A stretch of DNA of 64,000 bases, taken from positions 31,494 through 95,493 of the forward strand of contig CACMMX010000004.1 in assembly GCA_902614915.1 (NCBI GenBank), in the 5' to 3' direction. The DNA comes from an uncultured Cryomorphaceae bacterium. Lineage in GTDB: Bacteria > Bacteroidota > Bacteroidia > Flavobacteriales > Schleiferiaceae. This document shows positions 44,474 to 53,825 of this stretch, piece after piece. The notes under the pieces were generated by a model. It was not told where the DNA came from and ran no database searches. It saw only the letters and a list, made by a program, of their open reading frames with translations. Each line of letters starts with the position of its first letter. Within the stretch, counting starts at the first letter, position 1. Both the position numbers and the translations under genes were made by a program.

Positions 44474-45634
44474 ATGAAAATAGGTGTTGTCTGTTACCCC
44501 ACATTTGGCGGCTCCGGGGTCGTCGCAACCGAACTAGGTATTCAAATGGCTAAAAAAGGTCACGAGGTTCATTTTATTACCTACAGTCAACCTGTTCGGC
44601 TAGATATTTTTGCGCCAAATATTTATTACCACGAGGTAAACGTTCATGACTATCCACTTTTTGAATATCAGCCATACGAATTGGCCTTAAGTTCGAAAAT
44701 GGTGGATACTGTACTTACTGAAGGAATAGATCTTTTACACGTTCATTATGCCATTCCGCACGCTTACGCAGCCTACATGGCAAAGAAAATTTTACTTGAA
44801 AAGGGAATCTATATACCCGTTGTGACCACTTTACATGGAACAGATATTACGTTGGTAGGAAAAAATCCTTCGTATAAGCCTGCGGTTACTTTCTCTATTA
44901 ATAATAGTGATATTGTGACCTCTGTGAGCCGAAGTTTAAAGGAAAACACACTTCGTTCTTTTGTGGTAAAAAATGAAATAGAAGTCATCCCAAATTTTGT
45001 TGATTTAAGCCTATACCAAAAGGATGTTCCTTACGAACGTTCACAAATAGCCCCTAATGCTGAGAAAATCATTTCGCATATTTCCAACATGCGGACTGTC
45101 AAGCGTATTCCAGATATCATAGATATTTTTTATAAAATCCAAAATAAAGAGGATGCTATCTTGTTGATGATTGGGGACGGACCAGAGCGAGAGAAAGCCG
45201 AACAGCAGGCCAAAAATTTAGGAATTTATTCTAAAGTGAAATTTTTAGGGAAGACTATTGAAATCAAAAAGTTACTGAGTATGTCCGATTTATTCCTATT
45301 GACCTCTGCTACGGAGAGTTTCGGTTTAGTGGCCTTGGAAGCTATGGCGGCTAAGGTGCCTGTAGTAAGTTCAAATGCAGGGGGTATCTCGGAAGTAAAT
45401 GTGCACGGAGTTACCGGTTATTTAGCCACCATTGGCGATATAGAAACCATGGCAAATTATAGTCTTAAGTTGCTTCAAAATCCAGAGTTGCATCAGGAAT
45501 TTAGAAATAATGCTTATCAACGTGCAAAGGAATTTTCCATGGATAATATAGTCCCTCGGTATGAGGAAGTTTATTATCGTGCTTTAGCAAGTATCAAAAA
45601 GGGGATGGAGAATAGAATGAAATCAACCCATTGA
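44474..45634 (+). CDS. bshA: N-acetyl-alpha-D-glucosaminyl L-malate synthase
   Basis: A 386-residue GT4 enzyme joining UDP-GlcNAc and L-malate in the first step of bacillithiol synthesis. It opens KIGVVCYPTFGGSGVVATELG, the BshA signature, then HFITYSQPVRLD near residue 33-44, HVHYAIPHAYAAYMAK near 94, TTLHGTDITLVG near 118-129 and the donor-binding SATESFGLVALEAMAAKVPVV near 277-297 (EX7E as ESFGLVALE). Length is normal. bshB and bshC are not in the window. A TATTTTTG box ends only 4 nt before the ATG; see findings. Confidence 0.94.
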   Translation: MKIGVVCYPTFGGSGVVATELGIQMAKKGHEVHFITYSQPVRLDIFAPNIYYHEVNVHDYPLFEYQPYELALSSKMVDTVLTEGIDLLHVHYAIPHAYAAYMAKKILLEKGIYIPVVTTLHGTDITLVGKNPSYKPAVTFSINNSDIVTSVSRSLKENTLRSFVVKNEIEVIPNFVDLSLYQKDVPYERSQIAPNAEKIISHISNMRTVKRIPDIIDIFYKIQNKEDAILLMIGDGPEREKAEQQAKNLGIYSKVKFLGKTIEIKKLLSMSDLFLLTSATESFGLVALEAMAAKVPVVSSNAGGISEVNVHGVTGYLATIGDIETMANYSLKLLQNPELHQEFRNNAYQRAKEFSMDNIVPRYEEVYYRALASIKKGMENRMKSTH

Positions 45635-45655
45635 CCTTAATCTTGCGAAACAATC

Positions 45656-46015
45656 CTATCCACCGATTCTTTTGGTCTTAAATCCTTCCTTTTCTAATAA
45701 GTCACGAGCTTTATCTCTCACATTTCCCTGAAGAATAATCTCTCCACGTTTGGCACTACCACCAACACCGCATGCTTGTTTGAGACGCTTTCCTAATTCC
45801 AAGAGTTCTTTGTCTGGACCCTCAAAGCCTTTAATTATAACGACCTGTTTCCCTCCGCGTCCTTTTTTTTCAAAATGAAGTTCTAGTATTTGTTCACCAG
45901 GAAGAACCTGTTCTTCTTCTTGATTGCTATCATAACAAAATTCAGGATTTGTACTAAATACGAAGCCTCCTAAGTCCTCTAAATTGATTTTCTTTGGTTT
46001 ATTCTTTTTTGCCAT
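45656..46015 (-). CDS. SUI1/YciH-family translation initiation factor-like protein
   Basis: A 119-residue protein of the eIF1/SUI1 fold (bacterial YciH type), thought to affect fidelity of initiation. The basic start MAKKNKPKKINLEDLGGFV is followed by an acidic linker. The SUI1 domain covers about residues 45-118, with RGGKQVVIIKGFEGPD near 50-65, ACGVGGSAKRGEIILQGN near 80-97. ATG at 46015 is chosen; it lies 4 nt from the ATG of the divergent methyltransferase. A minus-strand TACTTTTG box (46051-46058) lies within that neighbour's coding region. An in-frame A8 tract at 45863-45870 is intact. Confidence 0.88.
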   Translation of the reverse strand: MAKKNKPKKINLEDLGGFVFSTNPEFCYDSNQEEEQVLPGEQILELHFEKKGRGGKQVVIIKGFEGPDKELLELGKRLKQACGVGGSAKRGEIILQGNVRDKARDLLEKEGFKTKRIGG

Positions 46016-46019
46016 AATT

Positions 46020-46805
46020 ATGAGCCTAGTCATTTCAAGTACTACCAATCCAAAAGTAAAGGACATTGTTCAATTACTAACGAAATCTAAGGAGCGGAAA
46101 TCCCGCGGGCTTTGTATTGTTGAAGGCGCAAGAGAAATAAACAGGGCCTTGGCTTCAAATTGGGCCCCGAAAGAGTTGTGGCAATTAGAGGGAAGTGACA
46201 TACCTCTTCAATCCGCTTCTTTTCCAAATTATTATAAAGTCACACCCAAGGTGTTTCAAAAACTAGCCTACCGCAATACCACGGAATGTGCTGTTGCCGT
46301 ATTTGCTATTCCAGCTAGCGGGATGCATGAATATCATAAATTATTGGAATCAGCAAAATGCTTACTTGTCCTTGAGGGGATTGAAAAACCGGGTAATCTT
46401 GGAGCATGCCTACGTACCGCGTGTGCCGCAGGAGTTGATGCAGTTGTTCTAGCTGATTCTGCAGTAGACCCCTACAGTCCCAACGTTATTCGTAATTCTA
46501 CAGGTGCATTGTTTGAAATCCCTTTAATTTCTGCCAGTTCGGAAGAACTGGTCTCTGTTTTTAATAATACGCAAAGAAAAGTTTATGCAACCAATTTACA
46601 TGAAAATGCAGATTCTATGTTTCATATTAAGTGGCCAAATAAATGTGCTATAGTTCTAGGCGAAGAAGCAGTTGGATTAAGTAAAAATTGGACTGCAAGT
46701 AATTTTGATAATATCATTATACCTATGGAAGGAGAAACTATTGATTCGTTAAATGTGAGTGTGAGCGCTGCATTACTGATGTATCATTGGAGGTCGCAGC
46801 AATAA
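46020..46805 (+). CDS. TrmH/SpoU-family RNA 2'-O-methyltransferase
   Basis: A 261-residue SPOUT RNA methyltransferase. Residues of about 1-90 resemble the SpoU substrate-binding N-domain (LCIVEGAREINRAL near 27-40). The knotted catalytic domain has LVLEGIEKPGNLGACLRTA near 107-125, with the conserved N and R, then RNSTGALFEIPL near 147-158, IVLGEEAVGLS near 213-223 and the end motif IPMEGETIDSLNVSVSAAL near 233-251. It probably acts on 23S rRNA or tRNA; the target cannot be told. ATG at 46020 chosen, leaving 4 nt to the divergent SUI1-like gene. Gap 46806-46953 (148 nt) shows nothing notable. Confidence 0.9.
   Translation: MSLVISSTTNPKVKDIVQLLTKSKERKSRGLCIVEGAREINRALASNWAPKELWQLEGSDIPLQSASFPNYYKVTPKVFQKLAYRNTTECAVAVFAIPASGMHEYHKLLESAKCLLVLEGIEKPGNLGACLRTACAAGVDAVVLADSAVDPYSPNVIRNSTGALFEIPLISASSEELVSVFNNTQRKVYATNLHENADSMFHIKWPNKCAIVLGEEAVGLSKNWTASNFDNIIIPMEGETIDSLNVSVSAALLMYHWRSQQ
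46051..46058 (-). promoter_or_regulatory. Candidate -7 promoter box for the SUI1-like gene, inside the divergent gene
   Basis: Minus-strand TACTTTTG matches TAnnTTTG, 35 nt upstream of the SUI1-like ATG. Confidence 0.35.
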
Positions 46806-46953
46806 AGCCAGGAGGCTAAAAAATAATAGCACTTCGTTAGATCAAATTAAAAACTAAAATTAATTTTCGCGCGGTATTATTGTCTTATAGTCAACATCCA
46901 TTTTACCTCATCAATTACCAAAGAAAATCAATTTTTTTACTTTAATCTGACTT

Positions 46954-49716
46954 TTATTTTTGACGAAAAGTCAGAGCCGTAGGACTTTCTTTAACTTTAA
47001 TAATACCGTTTGGCTGCCCACAGTATAATAATTGGCCACCCTCTTCACCTCCTTTTGGTCCAATTTCTATAAGATAATCAGAACGTTTAATAACGTCTAA
47101 GTCATGCTCAATTACCAAAACGGTGTGTCCCATATTTACTAGAGCATTAAAGGCTAGTAGTAGTTTTTTAATGTCGTCAAAGTGTAAGCCGGTTGTGGGT
47201 TCATCAAAGAGGAATAATGTCTTTCCTGCTTTGTTACCTTTAGAAAGAAAATAGGCCAATTTAACGCGCTGGGCTTCACCACCGCTTAATGTAGAACTGC
47301 TTTGCCCAACAGCGGCGTAGCCTAAACCTACATCCTGGAGCGGTTGTAGTTTATCGGCAATTTTATTTTGTTTGATGGTTCTCAAGAATGCTATAGCTTC
47401 ATCTATAGTACATTCCAGTATGTCTGAAATGCTTTTGTCGTGAACTTTGACTTCAAGGATCTCTGCTTTGAAACGGTGTCCATTGCAATCTTCACACGGT
47501 AAATGCACATCTGCCATGAATTGCATTTCTATAGTCACCTCACCTTCTCCCTTACAAGTTTCACATCGTCCCCCATCTGTATTGAAACTGAAGTGTTTGG
47601 GTTTATATCCTCTAACTTTTGATAATTCAGTTCCTGCAAATAGCGATCGGATGTCGTCGTAAGCTTTTAAATAGGTGACGGGGTTTGAACGGGATGATTT
47701 CCCAATAGGATTTTGGTCTACCATTTCCACTTGGTGCAATTGTTCCAAATCTCCAACCAATGCTTTGTGTAGGCCCGGTCGTTCACCTACCTGTTTAAGA
47801 TGCTTTTTTAGAGCAGGGTAGAGAATTTTTTTAATTAGAGTGCTTTTTCCTGAGCCGCTTACTCCGGCAACAACTGAAAATACACCGAGCGGTATAGCTA
47901 CATCAAAACCTTTAAGGTTGTGTTGTCTTACACCCTGAAGATTAATGAATCCTGATGGCGTTCTTACAGAGTGGGGTACGGGGATTTGTAATCGACCTGT
48001 CAAGTATCCTGCAGTTAAACTCGATTGGTGCGCTAATACTGAATTTGGTAACCCAGAAGCAACAACTTCACCGCCCAGATTACCTGCAGCAGGTCCCATG
48101 TCAATGAGGTAATCGGCGGCCTTCATGAAGGCTTCTTCATGCTCCACCACAACAACAGTATTTCCCTTGTCTCGAAGAGCTTTAATGACTTTAATTAATT
48201 GTTGTACATCATAAGGGTGTAGGCCAATACTCGGTTCGTCCAATATGTACAGAGATCCTACAAGTGCCGAACCCAATGAGGTGGCCAATTGAATTCGCTG
48301 ACTTTCTCCTCCACTTAACGTATTACTTGTTCTATTAAGCGTGAGGTAGGATAACCCAACGTTCATTAAAAATTCTATTCGTGTGGTGATTTCTGTGAGT
48401 AGCCGTTTTGCAATTTCAGATTCGCGCTTATCAAGATGAAGTTCTTTAAAAAAATGAGCTAATTTGTTTAATGGCAACTCGACCAATTCATGCAGTGCAA
48501 TTCCACCTATCTTGACATAAGAGGCTTCTTGCTTCAAGCGCGTGCCCTTGCAGGAGGAGCATTTGGTTCGACCCCGATAGCGGCTCAGCATAACTCGAAA
48601 TTGAATCTTATATTTTTTTCGCTCTAAATGTGTGAAAAAGGAATTGATTCCTTTAAATCCTTTTCCACCTTCCCAAAGGATTTCTTTTTCCTCCTCGGAA
48701 AGCTCCATATAAGGCCTATGTATGGGAAATCCCGCCTCACTGGCTCCGAGAATAAACTTGTTTTTCCATTTGCTCATGGTTTCACCTTTCCACGGTGCAA
48801 CGGCTCCCTCATATACGCTAAGGGTTTGATTTGGAATAACCAAGTCTTCATCAACGCCTATAATACTTCCAAAACCTTCACAAGTAGGGCAGGCCCCCAA
48901 AGGATTATTGAAGCTAAACAGATGAATACTAGGCTCAGTGAATGTGATCCCATCTGCTTCGAAGGAGCTATTGAATTCTGTAGGTTGATTCCCATCTAAA
49001 AAATCCAGGAGACAAGTACCGCGTCCTTCATAGAAAGCGGTTTGTATGGAATCTTGTAAGCGGTGTATATTTTCTTGATTGTTATTGCGAGCAATGGCTC
49101 TGTCAATGACTAATTCTATGATCTCTTTATTGTATGTGCCGGCCTTAATAACATCCTCTATTCGCTCAATATTGCCGTCTACCATGATTCTCACAAAACC
49201 TTGTGATGCCAAGATAATTAGGTGTTGTATGGCACTTCTGTCTTGATAGGTTACCGGAGCAATAATTAGAAATCGAACACCGTCTTTTTTTTGAGAGATA
49301 AAGTCAATAACATCTTCTACTTGATGCCTCTTCACTTCTTTACCCGAAACGGGACTATAGGTTCGTCCTATGCGCGCATACAAGAGCTTTAAATAGTCAT
49401 AGATTTCCGTTGTTGTACCTACTGTAGATCTAGGATTTTTGCTACTCACTTTCTGCTGAATTGCTACAGCTGGAGGAATACCTTTAATGTATTCCACCTT
49501 TGGCTTGTCTAGTTTTCCCAAAAATTGGCGGGCATACGAACTTAAACTCTCCACATATCGTCTTTGCCCTTCAGCGAATAGGGTATCAAAAGCCAAGGAA
49601 CTTTTACCAGAACCACTAACACCGGTAATTACTACGAGTCGCTTACGAGGAATATTTATGCTTACCTCTTTTAGGTTATGTACAGAGGCACGCTTAATTT
49701 CAATGAATTCGGTCAT
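46954..49716 (-). CDS. uvrA: UvrABC system protein A
   Basis: A 920-residue DNA damage-recognition ATPase of nucleotide excision repair. It has two ABC modules: Walker A GVSGSGKSSLAFDTL near residues 33-47 and GVSGSGKSTL near 618-627. Zinc modules: CPTCEGFGS near 277, CSSCKGTRL near 387-395 and the C-terminal finger CETCKGEGEV paired with CEDCNGHRF near 716-745. Signature motifs LSGGESQRIQLA near 468 and LSGGEAQRVKLA near 807. The terminal conserved DDIKKLL and IEHDLDVIKRSDY are present. Length is slightly below the usual 940. A TACCTTTG box lies 19 nt upstream. Confidence 0.97.
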   Translation of the reverse strand: MTEFIEIKRASVHNLKEVSINIPRKRLVVITGVSGSGKSSLAFDTLFAEGQRRYVESLSSYARQFLGKLDKPKVEYIKGIPPAVAIQQKVSSKNPRSTVGTTTEIYDYLKLLYARIGRTYSPVSGKEVKRHQVEDVIDFISQKKDGVRFLIIAPVTYQDRSAIQHLIILASQGFVRIMVDGNIERIEDVIKAGTYNKEIIELVIDRAIARNNNQENIHRLQDSIQTAFYEGRGTCLLDFLDGNQPTEFNSSFEADGITFTEPSIHLFSFNNPLGACPTCEGFGSIIGVDEDLVIPNQTLSVYEGAVAPWKGETMSKWKNKFILGASEAGFPIHRPYMELSEEEKEILWEGGKGFKGINSFFTHLERKKYKIQFRVMLSRYRGRTKCSSCKGTRLKQEASYVKIGGIALHELVELPLNKLAHFFKELHLDKRESEIAKRLLTEITTRIEFLMNVGLSYLTLNRTSNTLSGGESQRIQLATSLGSALVGSLYILDEPSIGLHPYDVQQLIKVIKALRDKGNTVVVVEHEEAFMKAADYLIDMGPAAGNLGGEVVASGLPNSVLAHQSSLTAGYLTGRLQIPVPHSVRTPSGFINLQGVRQHNLKGFDVAIPLGVFSVVAGVSGSGKSTLIKKILYPALKKHLKQVGERPGLHKALVGDLEQLHQVEMVDQNPIGKSSRSNPVTYLKAYDDIRSLFAGTELSKVRGYKPKHFSFNTDGGRCETCKGEGEVTIEMQFMADVHLPCEDCNGHRFKAEILEVKVHDKSISDILECTIDEAIAFLRTIKQNKIADKLQPLQDVGLGYAAVGQSSSTLSGGEAQRVKLAYFLSKGNKAGKTLFLFDEPTTGLHFDDIKKLLLAFNALVNMGHTVLVIEHDLDVIKRSDYLIEIGPKGGEEGGQLLYCGQPNGIIKVKESPTALTFRQK

Positions 49717-49735
49717 TTGCAGTTAGAATCAAACA

Positions 49736-49743
49736 CAAAGGTA
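49736..49743 (-). promoter_or_regulatory. Candidate -7 promoter box for uvrA
   Basis: Minus-strand TACCTTTG matches TAnnTTTG, 19 nt upstream of the uvrA ATG. Confidence 0.48.
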
Positions 49744-49872
49744 ACCTTAAAAACCCCCTATAGTTTCATTGAAATACATCATTTTGGAATAGTATTTGAT
49801 TCTTTCTCGTATATTGAACAGAAATTAAAAGACTTGCCTATAGAGATACCGTTACGCTAAAACCTTAATGTT

Positions 49873-50457
49873 ATGAAATTAAGAAAGCTGGAAGACCACG
49901 ATTTAGTGGCGCAGTACCGTAATGGAAATGAGCAAGCTTTTGAGGTGTTAATTCGTAGACACCAAAAACGCGTTTTCCTTCAGATTTATTCAAAAGTTCA
50001 AGATTCAGAGATTGCTGATGATTTATTTCAGGAAACATTTATTAAGATTATTCGCTCTTTGCGTAAATCTAATTATGAGGAAAAAGGTAAATTTCTACCA
50101 TGGGCTATCCGTGTTGCCAACAATACTACATTAGATTTCTTTAGAAGAGAATCTCGAAAAAAAGAATTTCGTCCTAATGGCGAATTTACTGTGTTTGACA
50201 CCTATGGAGAAAGTGACCAGCCTTTTGAACAAGAAATGATAGAATCACAAATAAATGAAGATATACACAAGCTTATTACATATCTACCTGAGGAGCAAAG
50301 GCAGGTTTTAGAATTGCGGATCTTTTGTAATTATAGCTTTAAAGAAATTGCCGAGGAAACGGATGTCAGCATAAATACAGCCCTCGGCAGAATGCGCTAT
50401 GCAGTTGGTAATATTCAGAAACTCATGGTGAAACATAATATTAGCTTAGAATTTTAA
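49873..50457 (+). CDS. ECF-type RNA polymerase sigma factor
   Basis: A 194-residue sigma-70-family factor with only regions 2 and 4. Region 2 spans about residues 18-95 (FEVLIRRHQKRVFLQIY, then DLFQETFIKIIRSL and WAIRVANNTTLDFFRRE). Region 4 spans about 135-190 (YLPEEQRQVLELRIFCNYSF, helix-turn-helix KEIAEETDVSINTALGRMRYA). The linker of about 40 residues is acidic. No anti-sigma factor with a membrane segment follows; instead there is a 47-codon ORF 57 nt downstream. Regulon unknown. Confidence 0.92.
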   Translation: MKLRKLEDHDLVAQYRNGNEQAFEVLIRRHQKRVFLQIYSKVQDSEIADDLFQETFIKIIRSLRKSNYEEKGKFLPWAIRVANNTTLDFFRRESRKKEFRPNGEFTVFDTYGESDQPFEQEMIESQINEDIHKLITYLPEEQRQVLELRIFCNYSFKEIAEETDVSINTALGRMRYAVGNIQKLMVKHNISLEF

Positions 50458-50514
50458 TTCATTGAGATACTAAGTGCTCAAGGGTTGACGTTAATAGAAA
50501 AATCAATAGAGCCC

Positions 50515-50658
50515 ATGAAAAAAACTTTACCTTATGAACATATGGAGGTAGAAGCCTCTGAAAAAAGTATCCAAGAAATATTAGCCTTCTCTCTGGCAAC
50601 TAAGCAAGTTAATCTGCAGAGTTTACCAGAGGAACTCTGTGAATTATTTCATAACTAA
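50515..50658 (+). CDS. 47-residue hypothetical protein downstream of the sigma factor
   Basis: Small ATG-started ORF in the same direction as the sigma factor, 57 nt after it. The product is acidic and helical-looking (MKKTLPYEHMEVEASEKS at the start; SLPEELCELFHN at the end), with no signal peptide or membrane segment. Codon use resembles its neighbours. It could be a small cytoplasmic regulator of the sigma factor or an unrelated small protein; no family is recognised. The remaining 70 nt to recQ contain only a weak, imperfect hairpin near 50658-50690. Confidence 0.6.
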   Translation: MKKTLPYEHMEVEASEKSIQEILAFSLATKQVNLQSLPEELCELFHN

Positions 50659-50728
50659 AAGCCCCGCATAAGCGGTCTTTCTTACTTGTAAATGTCGTAT
50701 AAGCAGGCGCAGACGCTTCCGGTAAACG

Positions 50729-52903
50729 TTAGTTAGCTACATCCGAGAAGAACTTTAGTCTGACCAGTCTTAATTCTTCTTCATCGTATTCCTCAGAGAA
50801 TTCTTCGGTTAATTCCTTCATTGATCCTTCTTCACAATCTTCTGTCAAGAATTCAAATATTTCTGCAATACTGTCTTCGTCCAAAATATCTTTTAGGTAG
50901 TAATCAATATTGAGTTTGGTGCCGCTGGTAACGATGCGTTCCATTTCCTCTATTAATTGGTTCATTTTTAATCTCTTGGCACTCGCGATATCATCAAATG
51001 GCAGTTTTCTATCCGTACTTTGGATAATATACACCTTCAAAGCACTTTTATTTGCTACTGACTTAAAGACCATGTCTTGAGGTCTGTCAATATCATTTTC
51101 CTTCACATACTTCTCTATGACTTCGACCATTTTCTGACCGAATTTTTTGGCTTTTCCTTCGCCAACACCTTGAATATTTTTTAATTCTTCAATTGAACAT
51201 GGATAAATCGTAGCCATTTCATTCAATGAATTTTCACTGAATACTGCATACGGAGGAACATCTTTATCATGACCAATTTTTTTGCGAAGATCTTTAAGAA
51301 TATTAAAGAGTTGTTTATCAACGGCTACGATCTTAGTTGGAGCACTAGTTTCACTGTTGAGAACATTATAATCTAACTCTTTCCTTACGCGAAATGCTTT
51401 GGGCAACTTATCGGCATTACCCTTTTCAGTAACTTGGATAGTTCCGTAGGCATCCACATTTTTACTTAAATAGTTACGAATTATGCCCTGCCTAATTACT
51501 GCTCTTAGGTGAGTTTCACTTTTATTTTTTTGAATTCCCCAGGTGGATAGACTCGTTGCGTTATTTTTTACTAATACCGCCGAGGTGTGTCCGCGCAAAA
51601 TATTTATGATTTCTGAAGTTTTAAACTTTCCGTGTGTTTGATTTACTGTTGCAATAACATCTAGTAATTCTGCAGAAGCCTCTACTTTTTCTTTTGGGTG
51701 TCTGCAATTGTCGCACATTTTGTCGCAATCGTCTTCATGGAATTCTTCTCCAAAATAGTGCAAGAGTGCTCTTCTTCTGCAGGTAGCTGCCTCCGCATAT
51801 CCTGTGGCCTCTTCCAAGAGTTGTCGGCCAATTTCTTGTTCACTTACATTCTTTTTGTTCAAGAATTTCTGCAAACGCTCTATGTCTTTGATGTCAAAAT
51901 AAGTGATACAAGACCCGTCACCGCCATCTCTTCCCGCTCTTCCTGTTTCTTGGTAATAGCTTTCTAGAGATTTAGGCATATCGTAGTGAAGAACAAATCG
52001 GACATCGGGTTTATCTATTCCCATTCCAAATGCAATGGTGGCAACAATAACATCGCATTCTTCATTGAGAAAGGCATCTTGATGTTTTATACGCTTGCCG
52101 CTTTCCAAGCCAGCATGATACGGTAAGGCATTGATTCCGTTTACCTGTAACTGCTCTGCAAGATCTTCTACCTTTTGGCGGCTTAAACAATATACAATTG
52201 CACTTTTACTTTTATTGGCTTGTAACAATTTAGTGATATCTCTATCTATATCGCGCTTTGGTCTCACTTCATAGTAGAGGTTTGAGCGGTTAAAGCTAGA
52301 AAGGAACACTTGCGGATTCTCCATACCAAGCGTCTTCATTATATCTGCTTGAACTTTTGGGGTTGCTGTAGCAGTAAGGGCGATAATTGGTTTTCTTCCT
52401 AGAGCAACAACGCTCTCTTTTATTGTCCTGTAATCTGGACGAAAATCATGCCCCCATTCAGAAATACAGTGAGCTTCGTCTATAGCGTAGAAACTTATAG
52501 GAATGGAGCCTAGCAATTCAATATTAGACTTCTTATTGAGGCTTTCGGGTGCCACGAATAGTAACTTAGTAAGCCTTGACTTAAGGTCTGCATGCACCTG
52601 TTCCAACTGTCCTTTGGTAAGTGAACTATTCAAGACGTGAGCTATTCCGTCCTTCTCACTATATCCTCTAATGGCATCAACCTGATTTTTCATTAGTGCA
52701 ATAAGAGGACTGATAACAATTGCTGTTCCTTCAGCTACTAATGCCGGCAGTTGATAGCATAAGCTTTTGCCTCCACCAGTTGGCATGATTACAAAAGTAT
52801 CCTGTCCTTTAGCGATACTTTCAATAATTACTTTCTGATTTCCTTTAAAGTCACTAAATCCGAAAAACTGCCTCAGTTCATTTTCCCAATTGATAGAGGA
52901 CAT
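50729..52903 (-). CDS. recQ: ATP-dependent DNA helicase RecQ
   Basis: A 724-residue 3'-5' DNA helicase. Motifs: Walker A MPTGGGKSLCYQLP near residues 39-52, DEAH box YAIDEAHCISEWGHDFRPDY near 138-157, SAT-like TATATPKV near 178, and YYQETGRAGRDG near 318-329. The zinc-binding region is CRRRALLHYFGE with CDKMCDNC near 375-400. The RQC winged helix spans about 405-510 and one HRDC domain about 530-610 (NIQGVGEGKAKKFG). The C-terminal 110 residues, ending in a strongly acidic stretch, are an extra domain seen in longer Bacteroidota RecQ proteins. It stands alone. Confidence 0.95.
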   Translation of the reverse strand: MSSINWENELRQFFGFSDFKGNQKVIIESIAKGQDTFVIMPTGGGKSLCYQLPALVAEGTAIVISPLIALMKNQVDAIRGYSEKDGIAHVLNSSLTKGQLEQVHADLKSRLTKLLFVAPESLNKKSNIELLGSIPISFYAIDEAHCISEWGHDFRPDYRTIKESVVALGRKPIIALTATATPKVQADIMKTLGMENPQVFLSSFNRSNLYYEVRPKRDIDRDITKLLQANKSKSAIVYCLSRQKVEDLAEQLQVNGINALPYHAGLESGKRIKHQDAFLNEECDVIVATIAFGMGIDKPDVRFVLHYDMPKSLESYYQETGRAGRDGGDGSCITYFDIKDIERLQKFLNKKNVSEQEIGRQLLEEATGYAEAATCRRRALLHYFGEEFHEDDCDKMCDNCRHPKEKVEASAELLDVIATVNQTHGKFKTSEIINILRGHTSAVLVKNNATSLSTWGIQKNKSETHLRAVIRQGIIRNYLSKNVDAYGTIQVTEKGNADKLPKAFRVRKELDYNVLNSETSAPTKIVAVDKQLFNILKDLRKKIGHDKDVPPYAVFSENSLNEMATIYPCSIEELKNIQGVGEGKAKKFGQKMVEVIEKYVKENDIDRPQDMVFKSVANKSALKVYIIQSTDRKLPFDDIASAKRLKMNQLIEEMERIVTSGTKLNIDYYLKDILDEDSIAEIFEFLTEDCEEGSMKELTEEFSEEYDEEELRLVRLKFFSDVAN

Positions 52904-53012
52904 ATGCTCTATGTTGATTTGTTATACCTAAAAGATAAGGGATTTTCTCAAGGTTTGTGAAGGTACATCAGAATGTTTTTCGGATTTTTGACCACAATAT
53001 TGGATTACTAAA

Positions 53013-53825
53013 ATGTCCAAAGACAGAAACAATATGAGCTTTTTAGACCATCTTGGCGAATTACGCTGGCATTTGGTGCGTTCTTCAATCGCCATTTTCT
53101 TATTTGCTGTATTGGCTTTCTTATCTAAAGAAATTATTTTTGATGTTATCATATTTGGTCCAAAGCAAATGGATTTTCCGACATATACCTTCTTTTGTTG
53201 GTTGTCTAGTTATGTAGGTGGAAATGTGTTTTGTTTTAATGAAATGCCCTTTGAACTTCTCAATATGAGGATGAGCGGCCAATTTCAAATGCACCTGTGG
53301 GTTTCCTTGGTAACAGGAGTAATCATTGCATTTCCATACGTTTTCTGGGAAATATGGCGCTTTATTCAACCTGGACTTCATGAAATTGAACGTAAAAATT
53401 CACGTGGCGTCATTCTCTTTACGACCGTTTTATTTCTGTTAGGCGTTCTCTTTGGTTACTATGTCATTGTCCCGTTAAGTGTTCAATTTCTTGGAACTTA
53501 TACGGTTTCTTCAGAGATTTTCAATAGAATAGATCTTACCTCCTACATCGGCATGATAAGTTCTGTAACACTGGCCACAGGGATTCTCTTTCAATTGCCA
53601 ATGGCCGTATACTTTTTAAGCAAGTTAGGCATCGTTACTCCTGATGTACTAAAGTCGTACAGGCGCCATGCGATTGTGGGTATTTTATTGTTAAGCGCAA
53701 TCATTACTCCGCCGGATATTGCCTCACAGATTCTCGTATCTTTCCCGGTATTAATATTGTACCAGATTAGTATTGGAGTGAGCAGACGAATTATAAAAAG
53801 AAGAGCTAAAACCAAAAACATTTAG
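53013..53825 (+). CDS. tatC: Sec-independent protein translocase TatC
   Basis: A 270-residue core component of the twin-arginine translocase, which receives folded precursor proteins. It opens [21 protein letters not shown], the family signature with the conserved glutamate and arginine that bind the RR signal. Six membrane helices follow; the [12 protein letters not shown] loop lies near residues 120-131. A periplasmic loop at about 42-90 is longer than in E. coli TatC. No tatA lies nearby. The TAG stop shares one base with the GTG start of lptB. Confidence 0.95.
   Translation: MSKDRNNMSFLDHLGELRWHLVRSSIAIFLFAVLAFLSKEIIFDVIIFGPKQMDFPTYTFFCWLSSYVGGNVFCFNEMPFELLNMRMSGQFQMHLWVSLVTGVIIAFPYVFWEIWRFIQPGLHEIERKNSRGVILFTTVLFLLGVLFGYYVIVPLSVQFLGTYTVSSEIFNRIDLTSYIGMISSVTLATGILFQLPMAVYFLSKLGIVTPDVLKSYRRHAIVGILLLSAIITPPDIASQILVSFPVLILYQISIGVSRRIIKRRAKTKNI

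Noticed and set aside
49678..49860. 60-codon plus-strand ORF over the uvrA start
   Set aside because: It overlaps the uvrA 5' end and promoter box, has no ribosome-binding site and no recognisable pattern; a shadow frame.
50658..50690. Possible terminator after the 47-codon ORF
   Set aside because: The arms (AAAGCCCCGC / GCGGTCTTT) do not pair cleanly and there is no strong T tract.
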